Notes: generated by a model not told the origin, from the sequence alone. 64,000 nucleotides of DNA from Siphonodentalium dalli (GCA_032622095.1 CP136065.1:39001503-39065502); one strand, 5' to 3'. Numbered from the stretch's first letter, positions 44,209 to 56,635 are shown. Translations and numbers: made by a program.

Positions 44209-47200
44209 CATGGGTTCCAATCGGTCATTTATTCTATATTATTATGTTTTCATTCATATCATGCAGTGTATGCTGGTATAATGTGCTTGTGTTAAGCATC
44301 GTACCAACTGATACACCATGGGTACCAATCGGTCATTTATTCTATATTATTATGTTTGCATTCATATCATGACAGTGTATGCTGGTATAGTGTGCCTGTG
44401 TTATGCACCGTACCAACTGAAACACCATGGGTACCAATCGGTCATTTATTCTATATTATTATGTTTTCATTCATATCATGCAGTGTATGCTGGTATAATA
44501 TGCCTGTGTTATACACCATACCAACTGAGACACCATGGGTTCAAATCGGTAATATATTCTATATTATTATGTTTTCATTCATATCATGCAGTGTATGCTG
44601 GTATAATGTGCCTGTGTTATGCACCTTACCAACTGAGACACCATGAGTTCCAATCTGTCATTTATTCTATATTATTATGTTTTCATTCATATCATGACAG
44701 TGTATGGTGGTGTAAGTTGCCTGTGTAATGCACCTTACCAACTGAGACACCATGGGTTCCAATCGGTCATTTATTCTATATTATTATGTTTTCATTCATA
44801 TCATCACAGTGTATGCTGGTATAATGTGCCTGTGTTATGCACCTTACCAAGTGAGACACCATGGGTTCCAATCGGTCATTTATTCTATATCATTATGTTT
44901 TCATTCATATCATGACAGTGTATGCTGGTATAATGTGCCTGTGTTATGCACCGTACCAACTGAGACACCATGGGTTCCAATCGGCCATTTATTTTATATT
45001 ATTATGTTTTCATTCATATCATGACAGTGTATGCTGGTATAATGTGCCTGTGTTATCCACCGTACCAACTGAGACACCATGGGTTCCAATTGGTCATTTA
45101 TTCTATATTACTATGTTTTCACTCACATCATGACAGTGTATACTGGTATAATGTCCCTGTGTTATGCACCTTACCAACTGAGACACCATGGGTTCAAATC
45201 GGTCATTTATTCTATAGTATTATATTTTCATTCATTTCATGACAGTGTTTGCTGGTATAATGTGCCTGTGTTATGCACCGTACCAACTGAGACACCATGG
45301 GTTCCAATCGGTCATTTATTCTATATTATTATGTTTTCATTCATATCATGACAGTGTATGCTGGTATAATGTGCCTGTGGTGTGCACCGTACCAACTGAG
45401 ACACCATGGGTTCCAATCAGTCATTTATAATATATTATTATGTTTTAATTCATATCATGACAGTGTATGCCGGTATAATGTGCCTGTGTTATGCACCGTA
45501 CCAACTAAGACACCATGGGTTCCAATCGGTAATTTATTCTACATTATTATGTTTTCATTCATATCATGACAGTGTATGCTGGTATAATGTGCATGTGTTA
45601 TGCACCGTACCAACTGAGACACCATGGGTTCCAATCGGTCATTTATTCTATATTATTATGTTTTCATTCATATCATGACAGTGTATGCTGGTATAATGTA
45701 CATGTGTTATGTACTGTACCAACTGGGACACCATGGGTTCCAATCGGTCATTTATTCAATATTATTATGTTTTCATTCATATCATGACAGTGTATGCTGG
45801 TATAATGTGCCTGTGTTATGCACCGTACCAACTGAGACACCGTGGGTTCCAATCGGTCATTTATTCTATATTATTATGTTTTCATTCATATCATGACAGT
45901 GTATGCTGGTATAATGTGCATGTGTTATGCACCGTACCAACTGAGACACCATGGGTTCCAATCGGTCATTTATTCTATATTATTATGTTTTCATTCATAT
46001 CATGACAGTGTATGCTGGTATAATGTGCCTGTGTTATGCATCGTAAAAACTGACACATCGTGGGTTCCAATCGGTCATTTATTCTATATTATTATGTTTT
46101 CATTCATATCATGACATTGTATCCTGGTATAATGTGCCTGTGTTATGCACTGTGCCAACTGAGACACCATGGGTTCCAATCGGTCATTTATTCTCTATTA
46201 AATCGGTCATTTATTCTATATTATTATGTTTTCATTCATATCATGACATTCTATGCTGGTATAATGTGACTGTGTTATGCACCTTACCAAATGAGACACC
46301 ATGGGTTCAAATCGGTCATTTATTCTATAGTATTATGTTTTCATTCATATCATGACAGTGTATGCTGGTATAATGTGCCTGTGTTATGCATCGTAAAAAC
46401 TGACACATCGTGGGTTCCAATCGGTCATTTATTCTATATTATTATGTTTTCATTCATATCATGACAGTGTATGCTGGTATAATGTGCCTGTGTTATGCAC
46501 GGTACCAACTGAGACACCATGGGTTCCAATCGGTCATTTATTATATATTATTATGTTTTCATTCATATCATGACAGTGTATGCTGGTATAATGTGCCTGT
46601 GTTATGCACTGTGCCAACTGAGACACCATGGGTTCCAATCGGCCATTTATTCTATATCATTATGTTTTCATTCATATCATGACAGTGTATGCTGGTATAG
46701 TGTGGCTGTGTTATGCACGGTACCAACTGAGACACCATGGGTTCCAATCGGTCATTTATTATATATTATTATGTTTTCATTCATATCATGACAGTGTATG
46801 CTGGTATAATGTGCCTGTGTTATGCACTGTGCCAACTGAGACACCATGGGTTCCAATCGGCCATTTATTCTATATCATTATGTTTTCATTCATATCATGA
46901 CAGTGTATGCTGGTATAATGTGCCTGTGTTATGCACCGTACTAACTGAGACACCATGGGTTCCAATCGGTCATTTTTTCTATATTATTATGTGTTCATTC
47001 ATAACATGACAGTGTATGCTGGTATAATGTGCCTGGGTTATGCACCGTACCAACTGAGACACCATGGGTTCTAATCGGTCATTTATTCTATATTATTATG
47101 TTGTCATTCATATCATGACATTGTATGCTGGGATAATGTGTCTGTGTTATGCACCGTACTAACTGAGACACCATGTGTTCCAATCGGTCATTTATTCTAT

Positions 47201-47276
47201 ATTATTATGTCTTCATTCATATCATGACAGTGTATGCTGGTATAATGTGCCTGTGTTATGCACCGTACCAACTGAG
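44209..47276. repeat. 109-bp satellite, main part
   Basis: About 28 monomers with strict 109-bp spacing. Since 109 leaves remainder 1 on division by 3, every monomer is read in all three frames and yields overlapping 90-codon ORFs (MGSNRSFILYYYVF...) that are artefacts. Blocks of two to three neighbouring monomers are repeated almost exactly (46410-46620 and 46628-46840), a sign of recent unequal exchange. Confidence 0.98.
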
Positions 47277-47540
47277 ACACATTTATGCAAATTAGCAAAC
47301 ACCACAGTTCGCGGTTGTTATGAAACAGTGGGGTTTATAAAAACAGTGTTTTTCGAAACTATCAGAGAGCTGTCAGAGAATCTCTGCGCGGTGAGTTCTT
47401 CGTAGTTCTATGTTTACTGGTAACAGCTGAGCGATCAATAACTGAGACAATGTTACCCTCGAGGGTAATATGGTGATTTATCGCCCGCCATGTGACGCAC
47501 TCTCAGCCAATCAGAAGAGAGGAAAATGGGATAACAATCT
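47277..47540. mobile_element. ~264-bp insertion inside the satellite
   Basis: A foreign segment beginning 'atttatgcaaattagcaaac' and ending 'gaggaaaatgggataacaa' replaces about 24 bp of one monomer. It includes a 'gttaccctcgagggtaa' palindrome (47451-47467) and 'agccaatcagaag', a CCAAT-box-like string. No clean terminal repeats or target duplication, so transposition is only one possibility. Confidence 0.6.
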
Positions 47541-48480
47541 ATATTATGTTTTCATTCATATCATGACAGTGTATGCTGGTATAATGTGCCTGTGTTATGC
47601 ACCGTACCAACTGAGACACCATAGGTTCCAATCGGTCATTTGTTCTATATCATTATGTTTTCATTCATATCATCACAGTGTCATTTATTCTATATTATTA
47701 CGTTTTCAATGTTTTCATTCATATCACAACAGTGTATGCTGGTATAATGTGCCTGTGTTATGCACCGTACCCACTGATACACCAAGGGTTCCAATCGGTC
47801 ATTTATTATATATTATTATGTTTTCATTCATATCATGACAGTGTATGTTGGTATAATGTGCCTGTGTTATGCACCATACCAACTGATACACCATGGGTTC
47901 CAATCGGTCATTTATTCTATATTATTATGTTTTCATTCATATCATGACAGTGTATGCTGGTATAATGTGCCTGTGTTATGCACCGTACCAACTGAGACAC
48001 CATGGGTTCCAATCGGTCAGTTATTCTATATTATTATGTTTTCATTCATATCATGACAGTGTATGCTGGTATGATGTCTCTGTGTTATGCACCGTACCAA
48101 CTGAGACACCATTGGTTCCAATAGGTCATTTATACTATATTATTATGTTTTCATTCGTATCATGAAAGTGTATGATGGTATAATGTGCCTGTGTTATGCA
48201 CCCTATCAACTCAGACACCGTGGGTTCCAATCGGTCATTTATTCTATATTATTATGTTTTCATTCATATCATGACAGTGTATGCTGGGGTAATGTGCTAG
48301 CGTTATACACCGTACCAACTGAGCCACCATGGGTTCCAATTGGTTATTTATTCTATATTATTATGTTTTCATTCATATCATGACAGTGTATGCTGGTATA
48401 ATGTGCCTGTGTTATGCACCTTACCAACTGAGACACCATGGGTTCCAATCGGTCATTTATTCTATATTATAATGTTTTTA
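47541..48480. repeat. 109-bp satellite, right part
   Basis: About eight and a half monomers, with a partly scrambled unit at 47660-47715 ('gttttcaatgttttcattc' doubled). Ends where the block resumes with 'ataacgtggaaaactttgcc', matching 11240 in copy A. Confidence 0.97.
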
Positions 48481-48660
48481 TTCATAACGTGGAAAACTTT
48501 GCCATTATGTCACTCATAATATAAGCTCATACTTTGGTTCTGATTGTATTTTGAATGACAATTGCATGTGAGGGGGCTGATTTTCAGATACCTTCAACCT
48601 CATCGATTGAATACTGGCCTTATATCAAGTCAACTCTTGGGGATCTATTCAATTTACTAG

Positions 48661-48846
48661 GTGTGTGATGTTAATCACATTGACGAATATGAGTGTGAAC
48701 TGGGAGAGCGTCCTAATTTTGAATGTGCCATGTGTTGTAACTTCTTATTCCCCAATCAAGTCAAAAATAATCTGCGCCGCATTACAGATGATATTGTTGA
48801 CAATAGGCAAATTGCTAAAAAAGAAACTCTTATGTGGGTTGCATAA
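48661..48846 (+). pseudogene. Cys-rich ORF remnant, copy B
   Basis: Partner of 11305-11589: EYECELGERPNFECAMCCN, LFPNQVK, RRITDDIVDNRQIAKKETLM. Compared with A it has two extra residues (RR) and lacks the N-terminal half. The protein string is better conserved than flanking noncoding sequence, as expected for former coding DNA. It lies upstream of Pif1-type helicase remnants on the same strand; membership of a Helitron protein is inferred. Confidence 0.45.
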
Positions 48847-49539
48847 TTATGCTACAGATTGTGTACAAATTAAATACGAATATTAATTAAGAATTTGAAT
48901 TGTCTTCGTGATGGAATTATCCCAGGTGAGTCAAGGAGCAGGTAAAAACTCTGGGATAAAAGGTTGATTCTTTTGTTTTTTAATTTTTGGTACCCACCAC
49001 CCCATGAACGCTATTTATTTCCATTCAGATTTCGAACATCCACCACCCCCCCTCCCCACACACGTTTCCTCAAGGGCAATTGGGGACCCACCCCAATGTT
49101 TGATGATAAACAGTGAAAATAGTAGGATAAGGCAGCAGAGGGTGTGAAATGTTTTAAATGAGCATCCGGATGAAATGACAATCAGGTAAGCTTAATGAAA
49201 GGTACCAAACATCTCAGTATATCATAAAACCCTTATTAACTAAACTTGTCAAAAAATGTTTAGAACCCATACCCATAGGTTACCCGCAGAATATATGTGA
49301 CAGAGATGTGATGCACTAATGCGCGCTCTCTCATGTAATGACTAACCTCGGCTATATTACTAAATGGTAGCCCAATCTCTGTATTAATGAGGCACTTTTC
49401 CATCTTCAGTCTGTTCCATTAAGCGTCCCAAAATATTAATCATCTCACAATTCATACAGTATTGCATATCAAAGTTTCAAAATATCTAGATTATGCTGAA
49501 TTGGGAGCAAAAACCGTTAGCTGAAGCAGAACATTCCTC

Positions 49540-51030
49540 TTTGAATGTCCACACGCTATTGATCGATGAAATTAGCATGTTTGTATGGTGATAAAGTGTT
49601 CACTGTTATCAGTAGATGACTTTCATCCTTTAAGAGAAACAACGCATTTGGCGGGGCACTCTGGGCCACCCCCTCGCTGTCTGCCACTCTGGCCCATGGG
49701 TTGAATGTCATTGCCGTTGGTGACCTATTCCAGTTAAATCCTGCTTAATTAGGGACCTGCGAATATTCGAGATTCGATTCGATGTCGATATCGGGCACCC
49801 GATTCGAGATCGACACCGAATCTGTCCGCTGATTCGGATATTTTCGAATCGGTGTTACTTTGCGTCCCAAATGACCTGAACTCACATAAATTGATGTACA
49901 ATGTTGCCAAGTTAGCCAACGTAGGTAATTTTGAATGTATGCCGTTCAGAATAGACGTTCAGTATGCAAATTAGGCCTATATGCTTCGATAGCAACCCGT
50001 GACGGTGATCAATCGCCGCATAAATGCGGAACTCAATTCATTACCTTATGTTTAGAACTTTAGACATCCAATTCAGATTATATGAATAAAATTCAATGTC
50101 AGCCGCCGATATGAGCAACAACACCTAGATTGGAATGAACAGAAAATGTGAGACCTCAGAACAATCAGTTTATTGCGTTCTTAAATGGACTTCATCGTGT
50201 GCGACAAGTTATCTGCGACACTGCCAGCAAAATTCCTATAAATTTCCTACATTCAGTTTCTATTTCCCGGGAAATCGAGCGCGTAGCACCAAGTTTCGAT
50301 CCATTGAATCTTGTTGATAACATTTAACACTTGTAATATGTGTCTGTTTTCTGGGACCCCCTCCGTGAAGACAACTACTGTGAATATGTGATGTAGGTGG
50401 GGTGATCTATTGTGGGGTGAACAGTTTAGCTGATAGCTGAACGGTGTACCCATGTCCACTGTTGTCAAATCTTTATTATCTTTATTAAATCATGTAGACA
50501 AGTGACTTCCATATCATTGGGTTTGTGATGCGTTGATTGAACTGTCTTTAAGAGTGTCTTACTGTAACATCTTGTGTCATGTTCGCCATGATACAGCTAG
50601 ATAGAAATTCAGTGCAACACATCCCAAACCCTCCATGAGACGGAGAGTGACTTGCCTATGTCATGGTTTTTCTAAAACAAAAACACAAGTTCCAACGGAT
50701 GTTTAAGGAGATTAACACTGATATATAGTATCTAGTGAATTTTGCAGTTTTTTGTCATGAGACACCGAAATACACACTGGTAAACAATGTCAACCACCAG
50801 CTGATTCGATTCGAGATTCGATTCGATGTCGATATCAGGAAGCAGATTCGATATCGAGATTCGATTCGATGCAAAATCCCCGATTAGCAGATCCCTATGC
50901 TTAATCTAATTTATGTTTTGACAAATACTATTCTTTCCAATCTTTGGCATTTATTCAAGCCAATGATTTTCTCAACAAATTTGAGGCAATATGAAGATAT
51001 TTTTGATGCCAGTATTCTGGATAGAGCAGG
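49540..51030 (+). pseudogene. Helitron Pif1-like helicase remnant, copy B, split by hAT insertion
   Basis: LLIDEISM (49556-49579), VIAVGDLFQL (ending 49736) and STNLRQYEDIFDASILDRAG (NLRQ at 50978-50989) repeat the motif order of copy A. Here the hAT-like element 49750-50897 lies between the second and third motif, and about 60 bp of different sequence ('gggccaccccctcgctg') is present before the GD motif. Stops and frameshifts occur as in copy A, so both copies were probably inactive when duplicated. Confidence 0.75.
49750..50897. mobile_element. 1148-bp hAT-like nonautonomous transposon
   Basis: Ends TAGGGACCTGCGAAT and the complement of TAGGGATCTGCTAAT, flanked by a perfect 8-bp duplication TGCTTAAT (49742-49749 and 50898-50905). 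Copy A has the single, empty site at about 12211-12218 ('tgtttaat'). Subterminal repeats 'gattcgattcgatgtcgata' occur at both ends in inverted orientation. TAGGG ends with 8-bp duplications are characteristic of hAT. No transposase-like ORF; the longest open frames are about 60-70 codons and unrecognised. Confidence 0.92.
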
Positions 51031-51699
51031 ATATGGCCTCTTGACTGGATAAGATACCTCAGTTTTAAAGCCAAGACTTTAGAACGCTCCACAACCTGTA
51101 ACATTACTAGTATTCTTATCAATCCAAATTTCCAAATACATGATCACAAATCTTAAATGTCAACATTACAAACCATCACAGGCTACAACCCATGCAAGTT
51201 TATAACCATATAGTTCGGACATTTTAGAACCCTAATTGCAATAACGTCTAGAAGGAACATATCAAATTTTAACTTCAAATTAGTTCCCTCTTCAACAACT
51301 TTCATTATATTGATAGAACATCGATATTACCAACAGTACCTATTCCCCAGTTAACATGGACCACAATAACAGACAATTCTATATATTGTCAACATATCAC
51401 GTGACCCATGCGGCCTTAGTCATGATCGTGTCAATGTTTACTTTGCACAATATAACTTCGAATTAAATTTAACAAAACAAAATAAATAAATACTTCTATT
51501 TCAAATATATGTAGTTCATGTGTGATCTGATGCATACATCTTAGTTTTCTTGTATTATAATAATGCTATAGTATATGTAGAATAGTCCCAGATACACATT
51601 AGTTGTATTATTTCGCCTGTGGGTGGCTTGAGCTCACTCCCGAACCAACATATTTCGTTTACTCGATGTGTGCCACACGTTACTTAATTTATGGCTGGA

Positions 51700-51775
51700 G
51701 CCATGAATTAAATTTATAACTTAAATTATGGTTGGAGCCATAAATTAAATTTAAATTAAATTATTAAATTATATT
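51700..51775. repeat. Duplicated 'ggctggagcc' stem
   Basis: 'aatttatggctggagccat' and 'aattatggttggagccat' followed by 'gaattaaattt' occur in tandem, each a palindrome. Copy A has one (13185-13210). It is another small unit-number difference between the duplicates. Confidence 0.7.
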
Positions 51776-51884
51776 TTAAGATAACATGTTAACCCGAACG
51801 TTAAGACATCTTCGACTCAAATGAATTATTTCCCTTTATATGTTATCAATATTAGATCGTTATTATTACCCGGAAATTATTGAA

Positions 51885-51965
51885 AATAGCGTACAGCATC
51901 CCTTTAAATGCTGTAGCTCGGTATATCATCTCTGTACGACAGACTGTACCAGTATCTTAAATTAA
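51885..51965. repeat. Single unit of the 40-bp satellite
   Basis: 'gctgtagctcggtatatca' followed by 'tctctgtac' and 'agtatcttaaa' match one monomer of 13361-14120; the flanks match the flanks of that array. It is the unexpanded state. Confidence 0.88.
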
Positions 51966-52389
51966 CTCTTATCCATCTTTCAAATTATTTACAATAAACG
52001 AGCATTGTCCGTTAAGATAGTGTATAGTTCAACAACCTATTTTGAGACACAATACGTTTCATCTAAACGGAATAACCATCAAATATATAATTATATGACA
52101 GTCACACGATTTAGAAATCTAAGTCATACCTAAATATAGAGTGGCGCGATGACAAAACGAAACCGAAATAGATTGGGAAGCAGCTTGTCGGGGAATTACC
52201 CAGAATCTATTTTTCTCTTCCGTAAATACCTTGCATAATCTGCGCGGTCATGTCTGTACATGTACGCCTGATGTCGCGGGTGAATACAGTGAATGTACAT
52301 GAATAGTAATTGATCGCCAAATATACACAACAAACTCAATTCATCGCCATCAAACCTTTTCTGTTATATATTAAACCTTAGTGAGATCA

Positions 52390-52850
52390 TGCATTAATGT
52401 TTACAAAGCGAAGTACAATATAACGTACGCTGACCTTATTTCGTACTCGAATGGCTAATTGTGCAATATAATTTTCTCTCTAAACGACAGCTGCGCATCA
52501 AATACCTCGTAAACATGCATTCCAAGTATCCCCTAATAGGGATGGAACTCTCTGAACAAGATTGTATTGCCAGATACTTACGTGTTTTAGTTTGATGCTT
52601 GAAAGTATTCACAGAAGGTTTGCGCTCAGTGGATCTTAGTATAATAGCTATGAGAGATAACTCTACCTTGAGTTGGGTATAAGTATTCAGATAAAAATAA
52701 AAATGGATCCGGGGATGGATCGCTCGTGCTATTTTCAGGTAAAATCACTCGCATTGACGCGATGTGTACTTGTGACTGGTTATGTCCATATATTCCCGAG
52801 GGATGGCTAAGCTCTCCTCATCGTGCACGAATCGTTGTTTGCTGAACTAA
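52390..52850 (+). repeat. Dispersed repeat Y', copy 4
   Basis: Landmarks 'gcgaagtacaatataacg', 'gcgcatcaaatac', 'gatacttacgtgttttag' and 'atggatccggggatgg'. It is directly followed by segment Y, as copy 1 at 2690-3300 is followed by 3390-5560. Confidence 0.8.
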
Positions 52851-53080
52851 ACAGATCAATTTCATAAAACAAATGAATGCATACATTTTGCTAAGTTGAA
52901 GAAATATATGCATCAGTACAATGTAGTAGGTGTAAATAAACAGGGATCAATTAAGTGTTTGTATTTTTGTCGCATGCATGGCTATATGGGTATATAAAGA
53001 AAGTTATGGACAAGTTATTTCAGGTGTAGCTAGTTCATACAAAAGTACAACTAGTGATGTCTCTAGTTGTGCTCAAGGAT

Positions 53081-53822
53081 GCTATAATCTACATGCATGA
53101 GATGTGATAGTGATACACAACACATATTAATGTAGTATGAACTTTAATATAACCCTAAGTTATAATGTTATATGGAGTATCATGGTGCTATAATCTACAT
53201 GCATGTGATATAATAGTGATACACAACACATATTAATGTAGTATGAACTTTAATATAACCCTAAGTTATAATGTTATATGGAGTATCATGGTGCTATAAT
53301 CTACATGCATGTGGTATAATAGTGATACACAACACATATTAATGTAGTATGAACTTTAATATAACCCTAAGTTATAATGCTATATGGAGTATCATGGTGC
53401 TATAATCTACATGCATGTGATATAATAGTGACACACAACACATATTAATGTAGTATGAACTTTAATATAACCCTAAGTTATAATGTTATATGGAGTATCA
53501 TGATGCTATAATCTACATGCATGTGATATAATAGTGATACACAACACATATTAATGTAGTATGAACTTTCAAATAATATAACCCTAAGTTATAATGCTAT
53601 GTGGAGTATCATGGTGCTATAATCTACACGCATGAGATGTGATAGTGATACACAACACATATTAATGTAGTATGAACTTTAATATAACCCTAAGTTATAA
53701 TGTTATATGGAGTATCATGGTGCTATAATCTACATGCATGTGATATAATAGTGATACACAACACATATTAATGTAGTATGAACTTTAATATAACCCTAAG
53801 TTATAATGCTATATGGAGTATC
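53081..53822. repeat. 106-bp tandem repeat, seven units
   Basis: Units start 'gctataatctacatgcatg' at 53081, 53187, 53293 and 53399 and so on, with high identity. Copy at 3427-3532 is a single unit. Confidence 0.97.
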
Positions 53823-55174
53823 AGGGGACCGACCAGGGTATCAAGACGACAATGATCGCCGATGCTTAAAGATTATTCCTGGCTAAAAGGTATATAAGTA
53901 ATCATCTTATGGGTCGGGGGGTATGGTTTCTGATATAGGATGGTCGGGGTATGGTTTCTCATATAGCATTTGCCTGACTATTATGGGGCACTTTGTTAAT
54001 AACCTTCAGAATTTATCAGGCCGTGACCATGCATGTATTTAGGGAACTGACTAATTTATGTGATAATTTTAACTACTGTTCCTGATCGGTTCTCGCGCGG
54101 TAACTCAGTCTGATATTCGGTCTGTGTCTAGTTAACTATAATTAATATACGTGTTCATATTTTAAGTTACAGTGTCTGCAGTTGTCTGATATTGCCCGGT
54201 ACATGTTTCAGGCGAGGTGGGACCAATACCACCCGACACAAACCGGAGGGTGGTATATCCCCCGTCGAGCATGGTACCATGCACGCTATACCAGACAACT
54301 GGAGAAACTGTAACGTATTTACCATGTCGACAGTTTTCAATGAAGATTGTAAAAGACCAAAACATAACTCACCGTACACTTTGTTCGACGTTAAATCTGA
54401 TAACATATTCCGGTTAACTGAGGGGATGTAACTCTGCGGTATATATTAAGGTATATACATGTACTCGAAAACTAACAATCACCACTAAAACGTACCAACA
54501 AGTTTCTGCAAGTGGAACGCAAAATAAAGGTCGTGAATAGCTTACGACCAATGGTTCGACCAGGCCCGCACAGTAGTGTTGATTTAAGCCATGTGTGTTT
54601 CCCCAATGATCCCATCAAGTTTTCATTGCAGAGAAAGATGACGTCAAAATTTGATCTTTGACCTCGTACTCCAATGATGGAAATGAACACGGCACGCATG
54701 CAGTTATGTCATAAGAAAACAACTCTTCAATAGTCGAACAACAAATTATATGTCAATGGAATTCGTTCTATTTATCATATAAATAAATAAAGAAGCTAAC
54801 GTCACGATCATCAGTCACATATTCGATCGGATCCACCAGCTGACTTGACATGCCAAGTGAAGAGGTTAGTGAGTAACCTTGGTCAGCAAGTGTTTCGATG
54901 CTATACAAGGACTGGTGAAAATTAAGGATAGTCACCAATCGAATGTCAAATCATGTACATATGTTTGATAAATATATTTTTATTTTATCATAAAATACAA
55001 AAAAATGACAATAATATAATTACTCCTGGCTATTGTTTTGACATTATTATTTTTTCATATCTACATGTAATTGGAACATTTTACCATCATGATCAGTATT
55101 AAATACTTAATGATCAGTATTAATAATCAGTATAAAATTACAGTTATCTAGGCGCATTGTAATCCAAATATTGG

Positions 55175-55330
55175 TCATGTATACATGTTACTCGGGACAG
55201 GCTATGGTCATGTATACATGTTACTCGGGGCAGGCTATGGTCATGTATACATGTTACTCGAGACAGGCTATGGTCATGTATACATGTTACCCGGGACAGG
55301 CTATGGTCATGTAGCATGTTACTCGGGACA
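55175..55330. repeat. 33-bp minisatellite, five units
   Basis: Unit 'ggtcatgtatacatgttact' followed by 'cgggacaggctat'. 33 bp is a multiple of 3, so both strands remain open and give artefact repeat peptides. Not present in copy A. Confidence 0.96.
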
Positions 55331-55466
55331 TCCAAACCCTTTCAATCATTGCCCAACATGTTGTGTTTCCATGTGGTTTCTCTTAATATCATATAGACTC
55401 GAGTGGTTTGGACGGTATACCTATGTTTTTGTGCGAGTTCGGAGTGCTGCAGTTTTCGCAATGCCC

Positions 55467-55580
55467 AGCAATAATCTTTAGATGTCTTAGAGTGTGTAAT
55501 TCACAGCAATAATCTTTAGATGTCTTAGAGTGCAATTCACAGCAATAATCTTTAGATGTCTAATAGTGTGTAATTCACAT
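55467..55580. repeat. 38-bp minisatellite, three units
   Basis: Same unit as 4828-5050 ('cagcaataatctttagatgt'), preceded in both copies by 'cggagtgctgcagtttt'. The middle unit is shortened. Confidence 0.93.
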
Positions 55581-56001
55581 TTCCGATTGTATTAGTCATT
55601 AAATTTCACATTTATATCTGGTTTGAGGCGGAGGGAAAAGTGCATCTTTTCGAAATGGTGGTTACTAACCTGATATTAGGACAACATCCGGTTTAGCGAC
55701 CTGGCATAGTGACTACAGTCTCATACCAGGTGACTAATTCCGGTCGCTAATTTGAATCGGAGACATGGTAATATTAATGTATATGGTCCCCACATCAAAG
55801 GCTGGTGTATATGTGACGGTATCATTACGACACAATGATTAAAGGGACGAATGGCCTTCACAGTGGGTCTGTGAGAACTTATAAAAGCATGTAAATCCAT
55901 CACGATCGAGAACACGAGGAAATATATCGAATATAATAATCCTCCAATAACGATATTTCGATTTTCGAATTCAATTTTATGTAAACAAACCCTTTTCATT
56001 G

Positions 56002-56630
56002 ATAGGATAGGATAGGATATTTTATTTCAATACACATACATATTACATAATAATGATAACAATTATGGATAATTCTGTCGTGTATTGTGGGGGATGGCAT
56101 AATCTGGCAAGACTGTCTTCCTGCCATCCCCAGTATGGTAAATATAGAAAGTAATAACTTATAATAAGATGGCCTTGGGTGAGCCGTGCAAATATTGTGT
56201 ATATGTAATTTATGAGTTTAGGGCTTAGTTTAAGAGTGTGTGAAAATGGATACTACCCGAGGGATGTTCAATACCATGGAGTGAATATGGTTCAAATTCA
56301 GATGATGGGTAGTATGTTTGGCGGATGAGGTTACAGGGACTACTGATTCGTATAGATTGACGTTGAACGTGTTATATGTATACTTAACGGGGTACGTTCT
56401 TGGGGCAGTCTGGACATCCTCGATTCTTGCATTTGATATCGTTAGAATATGCGCTTATTGTTTTCTCTGTGATGTGTTTTTTGAATACGTGCCTACTTTG
56501 ATTTTTAGTCATAGTGTTATCTAAGTTGTTCCATGAGGTTGGGAATGCATGAAATGGTAGCTGTTCAGAAAAGGAAGTTCTCGGTGTTTTGAGAAATAAT
56601 GGGCGCTGTTGTCTAGTATCCGGTCCCCAT
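56002..56630 (-). mobile_element. 3' end of a CR1-type LINE with (ATCCT)n tail
   Basis: Minus-strand reading from 56630 to a stop at 56383-56385 gives about 80 codons ending the ORF2 protein: RPLFLKTPRTSF, FHAFPTSWNNL, FKKHI, and a C-terminal Cys cluster C-KNRGCPDC. The 3' untranslated part continues to 56002 and ends in a pentamer tail (plus strand 'gataggataggatagg', 56002-56020). Such short simple-sequence tails instead of poly(A) are typical of CR1-like LINEs. It is a different family from the LINE at 26-30 kb. The 5' end is cut at about 56630. Confidence 0.8.
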
Positions 56631-56635
56631 ATAAA

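Larger units (their letters stand above)
53040..55995 (+). repeat. Duplicated segment Y, copy B
   Basis: Partner of 3390-5560 (described there). Specific to this copy are the sevenfold 106-bp array, the fivefold 33-bp array and about 60 bp of 'ggtttctgatatagg' duplication near 53925. The segment stops abruptly at a LINE fragment at 56002. Confidence 0.87.

Noticed and set aside
41808..48383. Dozens of overlapping 70-120-codon ORFs in all plus-strand frames
   Set aside because: They are translations of the 109-bp satellite; 109 is not a multiple of 3, so each frame cycles through the same peptide. No start context, no gene structure.
55144..55481. Repeat-peptide ORFs on both strands
   Set aside because: They are translations of a 33-bp minisatellite, which is a multiple of 3 and stays open by chance.
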